Of a stretch of DNA of 64,000 nt, positions 1-10,100 are shown piece by piece. A program made the position numbers and the translations under genes. Source of the stretch: Caballeronia glebae (GTDB lineage Bacteria; Pseudomonadota; Gammaproteobacteria; Burkholderiales; Burkholderiaceae). Numbering within the stretch: the first letter of the stretch is position 1; each line of letters starts with the position of its first letter. The stretch is taken from assembly GCF_001545035.1 (NCBI RefSeq), contig NZ_FCOJ02000013.1:62001-126000 (forward strand), given 5' to 3'. The notes under the pieces are model-generated. The model saw only the letters and a list, made by a program, of their open reading frames with translations. It was not told the DNA's origin and did no database searches.

Positions 1-1171
1 CCGTGAAGAACGGGTTCGCAGCATCTTCAGCGATATTCACCACGTTGCCGAGTGCATCCTGCAACTGCTGGTAGTTCACCGCATCGCTGGCGGACGAGCC
101 GTTCGCGACGTTGTGAATGATCGTGCCGCCGGTTTGCGTCGTGGTGTTGTACGTGTCGCCGCCCAACGTAAGGCTGTTGTGCGTCGAGTCGTCGTACTGA
201 ACCGCATTCTTCGTCAGCGTGTTCACGCTGTTGGTGATGTTCGTGACCTCACCCTGCAGCGAATTCACCGCCGAGTTGGTCGCGTACAACTGCGAGCCGT
301 TCACAGCATCGGTCGAACCCGCCGAGACGCGTCCTGCCGCCACGTTCGTGATCGTGCGCTCAGCGCCCGGCGAACCGACGCTCACCGTACCGATCGGGGT
401 CGAGCCTGCATACCCGTAGTACTGTCCAGCAATCGAATCGCCAACGGTGCCGACAGCTTGGGTCGAAATCGAACCCGCGCCGAGAGCCACGTCGTTCTTG
501 TTGTTCGCAATGGCGCCCATACCGATTGCAACCGAGTCCTCACCCAACGCTTGCGAGTCCGCTCCCGTGCTGTTCGCATGGAAGTACTTCGTGCCCGAAC
601 CGTAGATGTTGTTGACCGAGTTGCTGATGTTCGTGACATTGCCCGCAACATTCGACAACTGCGAGTAGTTCACTGCGTCGCTATCGTTCGTGCCGTCAGC
701 GAGGTTCGTGATCTTCGTGCCGCCCGTGTGCGTCGTGCTGTTGTACGCCGGACCCGCCAGCGTCACGCTGTTGTAGTTCGACGTGTTGTCGTACTTCACA
801 GCGCCTTCACCCGACGCGTTGATCGCGTTCCCGAGCGCCTGATTCGTCGCGTACAGCTGCGAACCGTTGATCGCATCCGTCGAGTCGGCCGTGATCTGGC
901 CCGCTCCAACGTTCGTGATCGTGCGCTCTTGGCCCTTGCTACCGACCGACACCGTGCTCTGCGCGTTCGAACCCGCGAACGAGTAGTACTTGCCGTGGAG
1001 CGTCGCGCCCGGGGTGTTCACCACCGGCGCCGTCGTCGAGTTTGCACCCAGCGCTACGTCGTTCGTGAAGTTCGCAACCGCACCCGTACCGATTGCAACC
1101 GAGTCCGCACCCTTACCCACCGAGACCACGCCCGTCGCGTCCGAGCCTGCGTACGAGTAAGCCTTGCCGCC
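1..1171 (-). pseudogene. Trimeric autotransporter adhesin, body fragment (YadA-like head/neck repeats)
   Basis: The minus strand is open from 1171 to the window edge, about 390 codons, with neither a start nor a stop. It encodes repeating head and neck modules of a YadA-like trimeric autotransporter: short left-handed repeats of the type DSVAIGTGA and DVALGA, neck motifs such as STDAINGSQLYAT, and RTITNVGAG linkers. These modules form the surface-exposed fibre that mediates attachment. The membrane anchor should lie left of the window. At 1171 the frame (GGKAYSYAG) ends abruptly against a glycosyltransferase on the other strand, so the N-terminal part is missing here; it lies at 2851-3923 on the plus strand. 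The reading frame itself is clean. Called a fragment because of the inversion break, not because of decay. Confidence 0.85.
552..597 (-). repeat. 46-bp inverted repeat, left arm
   Basis: The reverse complement of this stretch is identical over 46 bases to 3725-3770. It encodes the adhesin head segment containing GTKYFHANSTGADSQ. The two copies are duplicated adhesin modules. They are inverted relative to each other only because the intervening DNA is inverted, and would be direct repeats within one gene in the restored order. Confidence 0.85.
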
Positions 1172-2342
1172 AAGCCGCCGCTTCGCGAAGCATTTCGAGA
1201 CGCCTTACCTCGCGCGCGAAGCGGTGTATCCGAACGACCGTTCTCCCGCGCGGCGACTGCGCGTAGGCTATGTCTCGCCCGATTTCCGCAACCACTGTCA
1301 GGCGCTGTTCATGCGCCCGCTGTTGAAGAGCCACGATCACGAAGCGGTCAAGGTGTATTGCTATTCGAGCGCTTCGACGCCGGATAACGTGACACAGGAG
1401 CTAAAGGGTTACGCCGACATCTGGCGCGACGTCCACAAGCTCGACGACGACGAGCTAGCCGCGCAAATCAGGGAAGACCGCATCGACATTCTGGTCGATC
1501 TGACCATGCACATGTCCACCGCGCGGCCGCTGCTTTTCGCGCGCCGTCCCGCGCCGGTGCAGGTGGCGTGGCTCGCGTATCCGGGCACGACGGGCCTGAG
1601 TTCCATTGGCTACCGCTTCACCGATTCATGGCTCGATCCGCTTGGCGACACCGCCGCGGACGCCCGCTACAGCGAAAAGTCGATTCGCCTCGCCGATACC
1701 TTCTGGTGCTACGAACCGCTGAACGGCGATATCGAACCCGGTCCGCTTCCCGCCGATTCGGCGGGCCACATCACCTTCGGCTGCCTGAACAACCCGTGCA
1801 AGCTGACCGATCACACGTTCGGCCTTTGGGCGGAGGTCTTGCGCGCGGTGCCGGATTCTCGGCTGAAACTCCTTCTCGGGCATGGCGGCGCGCGCGAGGC
1901 GGTGAGGGGCAAGTTCGCGGCGCTCGGCATTGATCCCGCACGGCTGGATTTTCTCGAATATCAGCAAAGAGAGCAGTACTTGCGCACGTATTGCGAGATC
2001 GATCTCGTGCTCGACACGTTCCCCTACAACGGCCACACCACGAGCCTGGACGCGCTCTGGATGGGCGTGCCGGTGGCCACAGCCATTGGCAAGACGCCGG
2101 CGGCCCGCGCCGGTTATTCGCTGCTTTCCAATCTCGGCCTCTCCGAACTGGCAGCGGCGAACGAACAGGGTTTTATCGAGACGGCGGTGGCGCTTTCGTT
2201 GAACCGGCCGCGTTTGCGCGAGCTTCGCGCGGAATTGCGTCAGCGCATGCGTGACTCCGCGCTCATGGATGGCGCTCGCTTTGCGCGCGCAATCGAACAC
2301 GGTTTTGTCACAGCGTGGAAAGACTGGCTAGCGACGGCCTGA
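1172..2342 (+). pseudogene. OGT/SPINDLY-type glycosyltransferase, C-terminal catalytic half (GT41-like)
   Basis: About 390 codons encode the catalytic half of a bacterial O-GlcNAc-transferase-like (GT41-type) enzyme, which moves a nucleotide-sugar glycosyl group onto protein. Visible family motifs are RLRVGYVSPDFRNH, the segment RPAPVQVAWLAYPGTTG, FGCLNNPCKLTD with its conserved lysine, and DTFPYNGHTTSLDALWMG near the C terminus. No plausible start codon or ribosome site precedes it; a TTG at 1164 opens the frame only by chance. The N-terminal TPR half sits on the opposite strand at 3924-5242, and the two join in frame if 1172-3923 is flipped. As the sequence stands the enzyme lacks its TPR domain and a promoter and is probably not made. 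Confidence 0.85.
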
Positions 2343-2850
2343 ATAAAAAACGTCTGTTTCGCACCACTCGGCGGTTTTTAATGAGCTTCAATTGCGATTG
2401 GGTCGGTGATTTAGGATAAATCCGAAATCACCGGTCGAATACCGCGTCAATCGAAAGAAAGAGTATTAAAAGGCCCTTTCTCGGCGTTTAAGAAGTTGTC
2501 ATCTGACAGATCTCATGCATGTGCGGGCAGGCATGGCGCGCATTTAGTCCTTTTCTCAAAAATTCTTAAAGCGAAGCCAGGCATTCGCTCGCACATCGTC
2601 GCAATTTTTAAGAGTTTTTCTATGTTATTGAGACGCCGGGAAAAGTATCGTGTGCGGTGAATTCTAAGACGCTTGTAATTTTTGAAAGCGTCGTGACTGA
2701 CAAGCAAGGTTATCTGTTAGGTCGGGCTTGAACGCCGATGTAAGTTCAGCGCCATTTCAGTTTTGCGTATCTAGGTTTTTTCCGATTGCGCGATCAACGC
2801 ACTCGTTGCTCGCCGTTGTTTTTCTATTTCGTGGTTACAGAGGTTCTTTA
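2343..2850. promoter_or_regulatory. AT-rich intergenic region, presumed adhesin promoter and leader
   Basis: About 508 bases without a convincing gene, clearly richer in A and T than its surroundings, between the glycosyltransferase end and the adhesin start. It must contain the adhesin promoter. A hairpin is possible from GGTGATTT (2405-2412) and AAATCACC (2425-2432). A good ribosome site (AGAGG, about 2839-2843) precedes the adhesin ATG at 2851. A 64-codon minus-strand frame here has no coding signature. Because the region lies inside the inverted block it moves with the adhesin start. Confidence 0.5.
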
Positions 2851-3923
2851 ATGAACAAGAATTATCGGGTTGTTTGGAACGAATCCACCGAGACGTGGGT
2901 TGCCGTCCCGGAAGTGGCGAAGGGACGTGGCAAGGGCAAGAGCAAAGCGGCGCGGAAGGCGGTCGCTGGGGGTGCGTTGGTCGCGGCTGGCCGGCATGTT
3001 CTCGTTTGCTCCGACCGCCATGGCGGGGTCGATTATCAACTGCGGCCCGACGAGCTACGCGAGTTTTTCGAGTGGACTCAATGGCTGGAATGGGCAGTGG
3101 TCCACAGGTGAGAACAATGGGGTTACAGGCTCGTGGCCTGCAACGTGTGTTGGGGGAAGCGCTAATAATACTGGCGTGACTCTGAGCGAGAACGGGAACT
3201 ATTTCAGTCCCGACTCCACGAATGCGGCCATTGTTGTCGGTGCAACCAATACGGGTACGCAAGGCGTTGTCTCGCTATATGGTCCGAAGGGCATCAACCT
3301 GATGAACCAGACGAGCCTGAACAGCAACAGGATCGTCAGCCTCGCAGCCGGCGTCAACGCCACAGATGCGGTCAACGTATCGCAGTTGGCGTGAACGCCG
3401 AGCGCACGATCACGAACGTGGGCGCGGGCCAGGTCACGTCCAACTCGACGGACGCGATCAACGGTTCGCAGCTGTTCGCGACGAATTCTGCGGTGAACAA
3501 CAACAGCAACTCGATCAACTCGATCAATGTGCTGGCGCAGAACTCGGTTCAGTACGACAACTCGACCCACAACAGCATCACGTTGGGCGGCACCACGTAC
3601 AACAGCTCGACGCACACGGGCGGCACGAAGATCATCAACGTGGCTGACGGCTCGAACGCCGGCGACGCGGTGAACTACTCGCAGTTGACCAACGTGAGCA
3701 ACTCGGTCAACAACATCTACACCACGGGCACGAAGTACTTCCATGCGAACAGCACGGGAGCGGACTCGCAGGCTACGCGACCGCAATCGGCGTGAACTCG
3801 AACGCCAACGCTGCGAACTCGACTGCAATCGGCAACTATGCGCAAGCCACGACGGCCAATTCGGTGGCACTGGGCGTGGCCTCGTCGACGGGCGCACTGA
3901 CGAACACCAAGACCGGGACGATT
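2851..3923 (+). pseudogene. Trimeric autotransporter adhesin, N-terminal fragment with frameshifts
   Basis: Begins at ATG 2851 with a typical extended signal peptide region (MNKNYRVVWNESTETWVAVP), then a basic stretch and a hydrophobic signal core ending near PTAMAG. Neck (GVNATDAVNVSQL) and head repeats follow. Three frame changes interrupt it. Near 2989 an extra G in GCTGGCC shifts the signal peptide. Near 3390 the frame stops right after NVSQLA while the next module restarts in another frame. Near 3768 the frame changes exactly at the end of the 46-bp repeat. The last frame runs to 3923, where the adhesin is cut by the inversion; beyond that it reads through antisense DNA to a stop at 3969-3971. 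The partner body lies at 1-1171. Either a pseudogene or a locally mis-assembled repeat. Confidence 0.8.
3725..3770 (+). repeat. 46-bp inverted repeat, right arm
   Basis: Identical over 46 bases to the reverse complement of 552-597. The third adhesin frame change occurs directly at its right end, as expected if sequence was lost or collapsed at a repeat boundary. Confidence 0.85.
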
Positions 3924-5242
3924 TCCTCGAACACGTCGCGGCCGTCAAAGGACACGAAGGTCAGCGCGTAGCAAAGGTTGGCGTGCGCCATCAGGCTGTC
4001 GGGGTCGAGCGCGATTGCTTTGCGGTACAGATTCAGCGCCTCGGAAAGGTCGCCCGACGCCTTGCCCACCAGAACGTTCGCCAGGCCGATATAGGAGTCG
4101 GCCGAGTTGGGCTTCAATGCGAGCGCGCGACGCGCGATGGCTTCGGCCTCGTCGAACCTGCGCACGTTGCGCAACAGATTGGTGAGATTGTGGGCGGCGA
4201 TCCAGTTGTCCGGCGCGAGTTCCAGGGCGGTGCGCAGGTGCGGCTCCGCCTCCGCGGGCCTGTTCGTGTCCTGCAGGAGGCTGCCGAGATTGGTGTGCGC
4301 AGCCGCAAAGCCAGGATTCAGCTCGACCGCGCGGCGCAACAGACCTTCAGCTTCGGTGAAGCTGCCCGCTTCGGCCAGCAGCGCGCCAAGCGCGTTCTGC
4401 GCGCCGGCTGCATCGGGCGTGAGTTTCACCGTGCGGCGATAGGCTTCGATGGCTTCTTCGCTGCGGCCGAGATGGTTCAGCGTCTTGCCCAGCGTGAAGC
4501 ACGCCGACGCGAAGTCCGGATTCACCTCCAAAGCCGCGCGCAAGACGGTTTGCGCCTCGTCGAAACGGCGCGAATCGAACAACAGTGTGCCGAGGTTGCA
4601 CAGCGCCTCGGCAAAGCGCGGACGAAGGGCGAGCGCACGGCGAAACGCGGTTTCGGCTTCGTCGCGCCGGTTCAGTTCGCCGAACGCGCTGCCCAGGCTG
4701 TTGGACGCTTCCGCCCACGACGGGTGCAGCGCGACCGCGCGTTCGAATGCGGCGAGCGCATCGGCATGACGCGCCTGCTGCGTCAGCATTCGGCCGAAGT
4801 GGAAATGCATTTCCGCGTCGTTCGGGTCGAGCGCCAGCGCCGCGCGAAACTCCGCTTCCGCGCCCGCGAGGTCGCCTCTTTCGGGCAGCAGGCGCGCGAG
4901 GCTCTTGCGGGCCAGCGCAAATTGCGGATCGAGCGCAATTGCGCGGCGCAGCGCGGCTTCGGCCTCGTCGAGCCGGTTTTGCCGGCGCAGCGCCAGCGAG
5001 AGGTCCGTTTCCGCCTCCGCGTTCGGCGTAACCGCAAGCGAAGCGCGGATGTGCGACTCGGCGCTCACGGGATCGCCATCGAGAAGCTGCACCACGCCAA
5101 GCAAGTGATTCGCGCCAGCGTGCGCGGCGGTTTTCGCGAGAATTCGACGGCAAATGCTCGCGGCCTGCACTCGATTGCCCGCGCGGAAATCCGCCATCGC
5201 GGCGGCAAAAAGGTCAGCGGGCTTTTCTTGCAGTTCTTGCAC
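3924..5242 (-). pseudogene. TPR half of an OGT/SPINDLY-type glycosyltransferase
   Basis: About 440 codons made almost entirely of 34-residue TPR repeats, roughly a dozen, with recurring patterns such as EAEAALRRAIALDPQFA. This is the superhelical substrate-binding arm found in front of OGT-type catalytic domains. The likely start is GTG at 5240-5242 (MQELQEKPADLF), preceded by AAGGA eight bases upstream; longer N-terminal extensions lack a ribosome site. The family portion ends at GRDVFEE (3924) and then runs through antisense adhesin sequence to a chance stop at 3836. The missing catalytic half is at 1172-2342. Rejoined, the protein has about 829 residues. Its position directly beside the adhesin suggests it could glycosylate that adhesin; this is inference. 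Confidence 0.85.
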
Positions 5243-5449
5243 GATGATGATCCTTGTTCGAGGGCTCGCCTGCGGAGCCCGATGGGTTTCGTTCAAACCC
5301 GACGGGTGTGCCAATAGTGAAAATCCGTTTCAAGCGATTCCGTCGAACAAATTGGATTCGAAATGCTCGCGTGCCCAATCGGATGGATCACGCGCGGGCT
5401 GGATGCGCGCGAATATTGGCCGGCCATTTAAAAGCCGCACTGAAATGTC

Positions 5450-5857
5450 TTACTGCTTGGTGACGTATGAATTCACGGCGCGCCACTGGCCGTCTTTCAT
5501 GGCAAACGAGTCGGTAAAAGCGAAGCGCATGACGACGCCGTTCGCGACCGTTACAACGTTCTCGCCCGAGACCGTGGCACGGTCGCCACTGCTCACCACG
5601 GTAAGGTTCTGCACGGATTGCGTGGCACCAGTAACGGGCCTGAGCATGTCCGCTTTCGAGTGCGTTCCGTATGGCGTATTAGCCTGATACGAATCGTCGA
5701 CGATGGCACTCAGCGTGTCGACGTCGCCTGCATTAGATGCGGCGATCCACTTTTGCTCCGGTTGAATCAACGTGTTCGTGTCTTCCTGCGTAGACGCAGA
5801 GGCTTTCAAAGAGGCAAAAGCCAAAAATGCCGACAAAATCAATAAGCGAATTCTCAT
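5450..5857 (-). CDS. Secreted NTF2-like (SnoaL/DUF4440-type) small protein
   Basis: 135 residues. The start is ATG 5857, chosen because GGAG lies six bases upstream. A Sec signal peptide (RLLILSAFLAFASLKASA) is followed by a mature domain of about 110 residues with the cone-like pattern of NTF2/DUF4440 proteins: EQKWIAASNAGDVDTLSAIV, then TPYGTHSKADML, and a C-terminal strand ending DGQWRAVNSYVTKQ. Such proteins bind small ligands or act as accessory domains, and no specific activity can be read from the sequence. It is divergent from the WYL regulator and shares its palindrome-bearing intergenic region. Probably periplasmic. Confidence 0.7.
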   Translation of the reverse strand: MRIRLLILSAFLAFASLKASASTQEDTNTLIQPEQKWIAASNAGDVDTLSAIVDDSYQANTPYGTHSKADMLRPVTGATQSVQNLTVVSSGDRATVSGENVVTVANGVVMRFAFTDSFAMKDGQWRAVNSYVTKQ

Positions 5858-5913
5858 TTCCCGCTCCACCCTAAAATACGAAGTTCATCCGGAGCGTATG
5901 TTTTCAAATTACC

Positions 5914-5933
5914 TGTCCTATCGATATAGGACA
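5914..5933. promoter_or_regulatory. Inverted repeat, candidate operator
   Basis: Perfect 8-bp arms TGTCCTAT and ATAGGACA around a 4-bp spacer, between the divergent NTF2-like gene and the WYL regulator. The symmetry suits a dimeric regulator. Binding by the adjacent WYL protein is inferred only. Confidence 0.45.
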
Positions 5934-5979
5934 AATGTGAAAATTAATGGAAAGAGCTTTCGATAGAGATCGTTGCTTC

Positions 5980-6011
5980 GAGACACAATCTGTCTCAATC
6001 GTCCTTATAAT
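5980..6011 (+). promoter_or_regulatory. WYL gene promoter with overlapping palindrome
   Basis: A perfect -10 hexamer TATAAT (6006-6011) lies 35 bases before the WYL start. Just upstream, where a -35 box would sit, is GAGACA-N5-TGTCTC (5980-5996), a symmetric site well placed for repression. No good -35 hexamer is present. Confidence 0.5.
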
Positions 6012-6046
6012 CAGGCGCACGACAACGCACGAAGGCTTCCGCCACC

Positions 6047-7150
6047 ATGACCTCCAGCCTCGACGAAGCCATCCTCCGCGTGCTGCCCACCGAGCGCGAC
6101 GCCACCGCGTGGCTCTCCACGCCCGAAATACGCCGCCGTCTCGAAGAGCGCGGGCATCGCGTGGGCTATACGAAAAAGGTGCAGCGTCATCTCACCGCGC
6201 TCGAAGCCGATGCGCGCGTCGTCTCCATAATCAACGGTCGTGAATTGATGTGGCAGCGCAAGCCGTGGCTGCACGGTTTGCAGGAAGGCGTCGGGTTGAT
6301 GAGCGCGTCGGAGGCGGTCGCGTTTCATATTCTTCAGCGCTTTGCGGGCAACAAGTTGCCGAACGCGGTGACGAAGGACATCGACCCGCTCTTCAAGGCG
6401 GCCGAGGCGCGGCTTTCACAGGAGAACGACAATCATCAGGACGACAGCCGCGTGTATCGCGCGTGGGGCGACAAGATCGATTCCGTGGATGGCGCGTTCA
6501 CGCTGATTCGCCCGAAGCTGCGTCCGGAAATTTTTCAGACCGTGGTAACGGCGACGTTCTTCGAGCGCGAACTGCTCGTGCAATATCGCGCGGCGTACAA
6601 GGGCGAACAGAAAGAACAAAAGGAACAGAAGGACGAGGAAAAAGGCGAGCCGCGCACGAAAACGCTCTGGCCGCTCGCGCTGGTCGAATCGGCGGGCGTG
6701 ATGTATATGGTCGCGCAGGACCCGAGCCATCCGCCGCGCCCCGAAAAAGGCGAAACGGAATGGAGGCGCGCGCTGTACCGGCTCGACCGCATTCGCTCGG
6801 TGAAGGAATCGGGCGAGTCGTTCAGTTATCCCGACGATTTCAAGCTGCGCAAGTACATCGAGACGCAGCAGGTGTTCGACTTCCTGCCCGAGCCGCCCGT
6901 GCTGCTCGAACTGGCGTTCGAAGGCAGCGCGGGCAATCAGCTACGTGAGTCGCCCATGTCGAAGGATCAGCAAATCGATACGCTTGCCGATGGCCGCATG
7001 AAAGTCACGGGCACGGTCACGCCGAGTCTCAAGTTGCGCTGGTGGCTGCGTGCGCTCGGCGCGGGCGTGGAGATTCTCGCGCCGCAAGGTTTGCGCGACG
7101 AGTTCGCGGAGGATTTCGCCAAGCTCGCGAACCGTTATCGCACGGCGTGA
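6047..7150 (+). CDS. WYL-domain transcriptional regulator
   Basis: 367 residues. The N-terminal part (about 1-75) looks like a winged helix ([30 protein letters not shown]). The middle carries the WYL ligand-binding core ([12 protein letters not shown], then [18 protein letters not shown] and [13 protein letters not shown]). The C-terminal part is a WCX-like dimerisation segment ([19 protein letters not shown]). A charged run of E, K and Q residues near 188-200 interrupts the WYL domain and may be a flexible loop. Proteins of this layout (BrxR, CapW and relatives) repress accessory and anti-phage operons and sense nucleic-acid or nucleotide ligands. It converges on the YhaN gene with only six bases between stops, and likely binds the palindromes upstream of itself. 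Its targets are unknown. Confidence 0.8.
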   Translation: MTSSLDEAILRVLPTERDATAWLSTPEIRRRLEERGHRVGYTKKVQRHLTALEADARVVSIINGRELMWQRKPWLHGLQEGVGLMSASEAVAFHILQRFAGNKLPNAVTKDIDPLFKAAEARLSQENDNHQDDSRVYRAWGDKIDSVDGAFTLIRPKLRPEIFQTVVTATFFERELLVQYRAAYKGEQKEQKEQKDEEKGEPRTKTLWPLALVESAGVMYMVAQDPSHPPRPEKGETEWRRALYRLDRIRSVKESGESFSYPDDFKLRKYIETQQVFDFLPEPPVLLELAFEGSAGNQLRESPMSKDQQIDTLADGRMKVTGTVTPSLKLRWWLRALGAGVEILAPQGLRDEFAEDFAKLANRYRTA

Positions 7151-7156
7151 AGCGCG

Positions 7157-10100
7157 TCACCCCATGTAGCGCACGTTGACCTGCGGCCCGAACACCTCGC
7201 GCACGATATCCACCAGATGATCGTGGTGGCTCAGAAAAATGACCTGCGTGCGTTTCGCGATGTGCGCGAGCACGCGCAAGCCGGCGCGCGCCCGGCCATC
7301 GTCGAAATTGATGAAGAGATCGTCGGCCACGAACGGCAGCGCCGACGCTTTCTCGCCGTGTTCTTCCAGCGCCGCGAGCCGCAGCGCGAGATACAACTGG
7401 TCGCGCGTGCCCTCGCTCATGCCCGCGATATCGACATGCTCGCCGCTCGCGCGAATCGCCGAGAGCGCCATAGGCTGGCGGTCGTAATCGACGGCGAGCC
7501 GCGAGAACGTGCCGAGCGTGAGTTCCGCGAAAATGGTGCTCGCGCGCGAGAGCATCGGACCCTGGCGGCGCTCACGATAGCGGTCGATTGCCCACTTGAG
7601 CAGCGTAGATGCCGTCTCGACCTTCACGAAACGCTCGGCGGCGTCGGCCATCGTAGCGAGCGCTTCCTGGCGCTTCGCTTCGGCGCGCGCGGCGTTCGCT
7701 TCGCCTGAAATCGCGTCGAGTTCGCGGCGCGCGGCGTCGAGCGTCGTCGCCGTTTCGCTCGCGATCCGCACCGATTCGGACAGCGCCGCGCCAATGCGCG
7801 ACAGTTCCGCCTGCACGTTCGCCATGTCCGCGCCCTCCACTTCCGCGACGAGTTCGTCGAGCGTCAGACCGTCGCCGCCTTTGATGAGCGCGGCGCGCGC
7901 GTCGTCCACGGCGGCAATCAGCCCGCGCTTTTTCTGCGATTGCGCGATGAGCGCCTGAAGCACGTCCGGCATATCGACGCCCGCCAGATCGTAAAGTGGA
8001 CGCAGCGTGGCCTTCGCTTCTTCCACATCGGCGCGGGCGTGGCGCACGTGATCGCTCGCTAGCGCATGTTCCTTCTTCAAGCGCTCAAGTTCGGCATGAG
8101 CGGAAGACGCGCGTTCGAGGCGCGCCGAGAGTTCGGTCGCAATCGCGTTCGCACCGCGCGTTGCGAGCGATTCGTCGAATTCGCGCGCGAGTTGCGATGC
8201 ATCGGCGTCGAGCGTGGCAAGCGCCGCGCGCATCGCGTCGATCTGGCCGCCGCGCACGGTCTCGATCTGCGCGAGTTGCTCGCCGATCTTCTTCACGATA
8301 TCGATTGCTGCTTCCGCCGCCGCCTGCGAGAGCGCCGCGTTCGCGAGGCCCGCTTTCGCGATTGCCGCCGACCAGTCGCGTTGCCAGCGTTCGAATGCAT
8401 CGCCGGCCGCTTTCGCCGCGCCTTGCCTTGCGATGCGCTCGGTTTGCGCTTCGTCGAGCCGGGTCGAGACGTGACGCCGCGACACCGCCGCTTCGTCGAT
8501 TGCGCCGATGTGCGTCTCCGCCACATCGCACAGCGTATCGAGGCCGGACTGCGCGTCGATACGCGCGCCCGCTTCTTCGAGATACCGCGCGAGTTCATCG
8601 CGGCGCGTGCGGGAATCGGCGGCTTCGCGCGCGAGTTCTTCGGCGCGCGCATCGAGTGTCTGTGAGGCCGCCAGCGCCTTGTCGCGCGATGCGATCCACG
8701 CGGGCGCGTCGTCGAGCGGCATGTCCGCGATCTGCGATTGCGCGGCGAGCGCGCGCCACGTTTCGTCGAATGTCGTGAGCGCCGATTCGGCTTCGCGCAC
8801 GCTTTGTTCGCGTCGCGCGAGCGTGGATTCTTCGTTCGCGACGCGCCGCTTCAATGCCGCAAGCTGCGTCGCGTGACCCACCGAACCTAGCTGACGGTCG
8901 GCCAGACCGTCCGCCGCGTGCATCGCCGTTTCGAAACCGGACGCGCCATCGCCGGGCGCGACGTCGCCGGACTTGATCGCGCTCCACGCCGCATCGCGTG
9001 ACGCACGCGCGTCGCGAACCTGATCGCCCGTCACGACATCGTGCGCTTCGACCAGGCTGTCGAACTCGGATCGCGCGACGTGGAGCGTGTCGTGCGCTTC
9101 TTTCGCGCGATCCACGGCTAGCGTCAGCCGGGCCGACAGATCCTGCCGCTGCGCGCGCAATGCGGCGATGCGTTCGGCGGCCGGCAGTGTCATCGACTTC
9201 AGTTCGGAGATGGGCCGCGACCATCGGCCGAGCGACGCCATGCCCGCTTCGAGCGTTTGCTCCGCGTCGCGCTTCGCGTCTTCGAGGCGCTGCTTCGTCG
9301 CGCTCGCGTCGCGATACTTCTGCGCGGCACGCAATGCGGCGCGCAGACCCGGCGATACTTCGCCGTTCGCAATCGCCGCGAGTTTTGTTTGCAGCGTGTC
9401 GATTTGCGCGGCGCATTCGTCGGCTGCCTGCTGCGCATTGCGCGCGGCGAGTTCGAGTTCGCCACGCTCCAGCATCAGGCTCGTGACGGTCTGGAGCGCA
9501 AGCGCGCCGGGCATTGCGCGGCGCACGCCCGCTTCGTCTTGCGGCCAGCCGAGTTGCGCGCCGTCCTGCGCGATCTGGCGCAGGCGCATGGCGACTTCCT
9601 GTTCGAGCCTCGCGATTTCGCTCGCGTGATTCGCGCAGCGCTGCCGCGTGGTTTCGAGCAGGCGAATGCGGGCTTGCGCGGCGAGGATAGCTTCGTCGAT
9701 TCGAATCGCGCCGAGATCGGCCTGCAACTGCTCGGCCGCTTTCGCGTGTACGTCGAGTGCGCCTTGCGCGGTCGCGAGGCGTTCGAGCGCGTTTTGCAAG
9801 GTCGATTCGGCGTTCGCGGGCAGATCGACGGCATCGCCCAGTTCGCGCAATTCCGCCGCCTTCTCGCGCCACACGTTCAGATACGGCGCGACGCGTCGCA
9901 CGCGTTCCAGTTTGCCGCGCTGCGTTTCGAGTTCCGCGCGATGCGCGTCCTGCTCGCGGCGCTTCTCCTCGGCCTCTTCCACAGCGACATGCGCGCGACG
10001 CCACTGCGCCGTTCGCACGCTCGCCGTCTTTAGTTCGGCGGTCGCTTCGTCGTATTGCTTCAGGCCGATGTAATACGCGCGGTCGCCCGACTTGCGCTTC

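Larger units (their letters stand above)
1172..3923. other. Inverted segment that splits two genes
   Basis: Reversing exactly this 2,752-bp block restores two reading frames at once. At the right edge, the TPR frame ending GRDVFEE continues in frame into SRRFAKHFETPY of the glycosyltransferase. At the left edge, the adhesin frame TNTKTGTI continues into GGKAYSYAGS. The block begins with AA and ends with TT, so the breakpoints share only a 2-bp inverted identity. No longer inverted repeat was found at the edges and no recombinase gene lies in the window. A real inversion (programmed or accidental) and an assembly error are both possible. Confidence 0.75.

Noticed and set aside
1150-1200. Hin/Gin-type recombination site at the left inversion edge
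   Set aside because: The 2-bp AA core would suit a serine invertase, but flanks of the two edges show no 26-bp inverted similarity and no invertase gene is present.
113-1387. Plus-strand frame of 424 codons over the adhesin body
   Set aside because: Antisense to clear YadA-like repeats; composition is Arg/Val-rich with no family signal.
2513-2707. Possible 64-residue minus-strand protein before the adhesin
   Set aside because: Lies in AT-rich promoter-like DNA, no ribosome site or family features.
3743-5317. Plus-strand frame of 524 codons opposite the TPR gene
   Set aside because: Antisense to TPR repeats; its own repeats merely mirror them.
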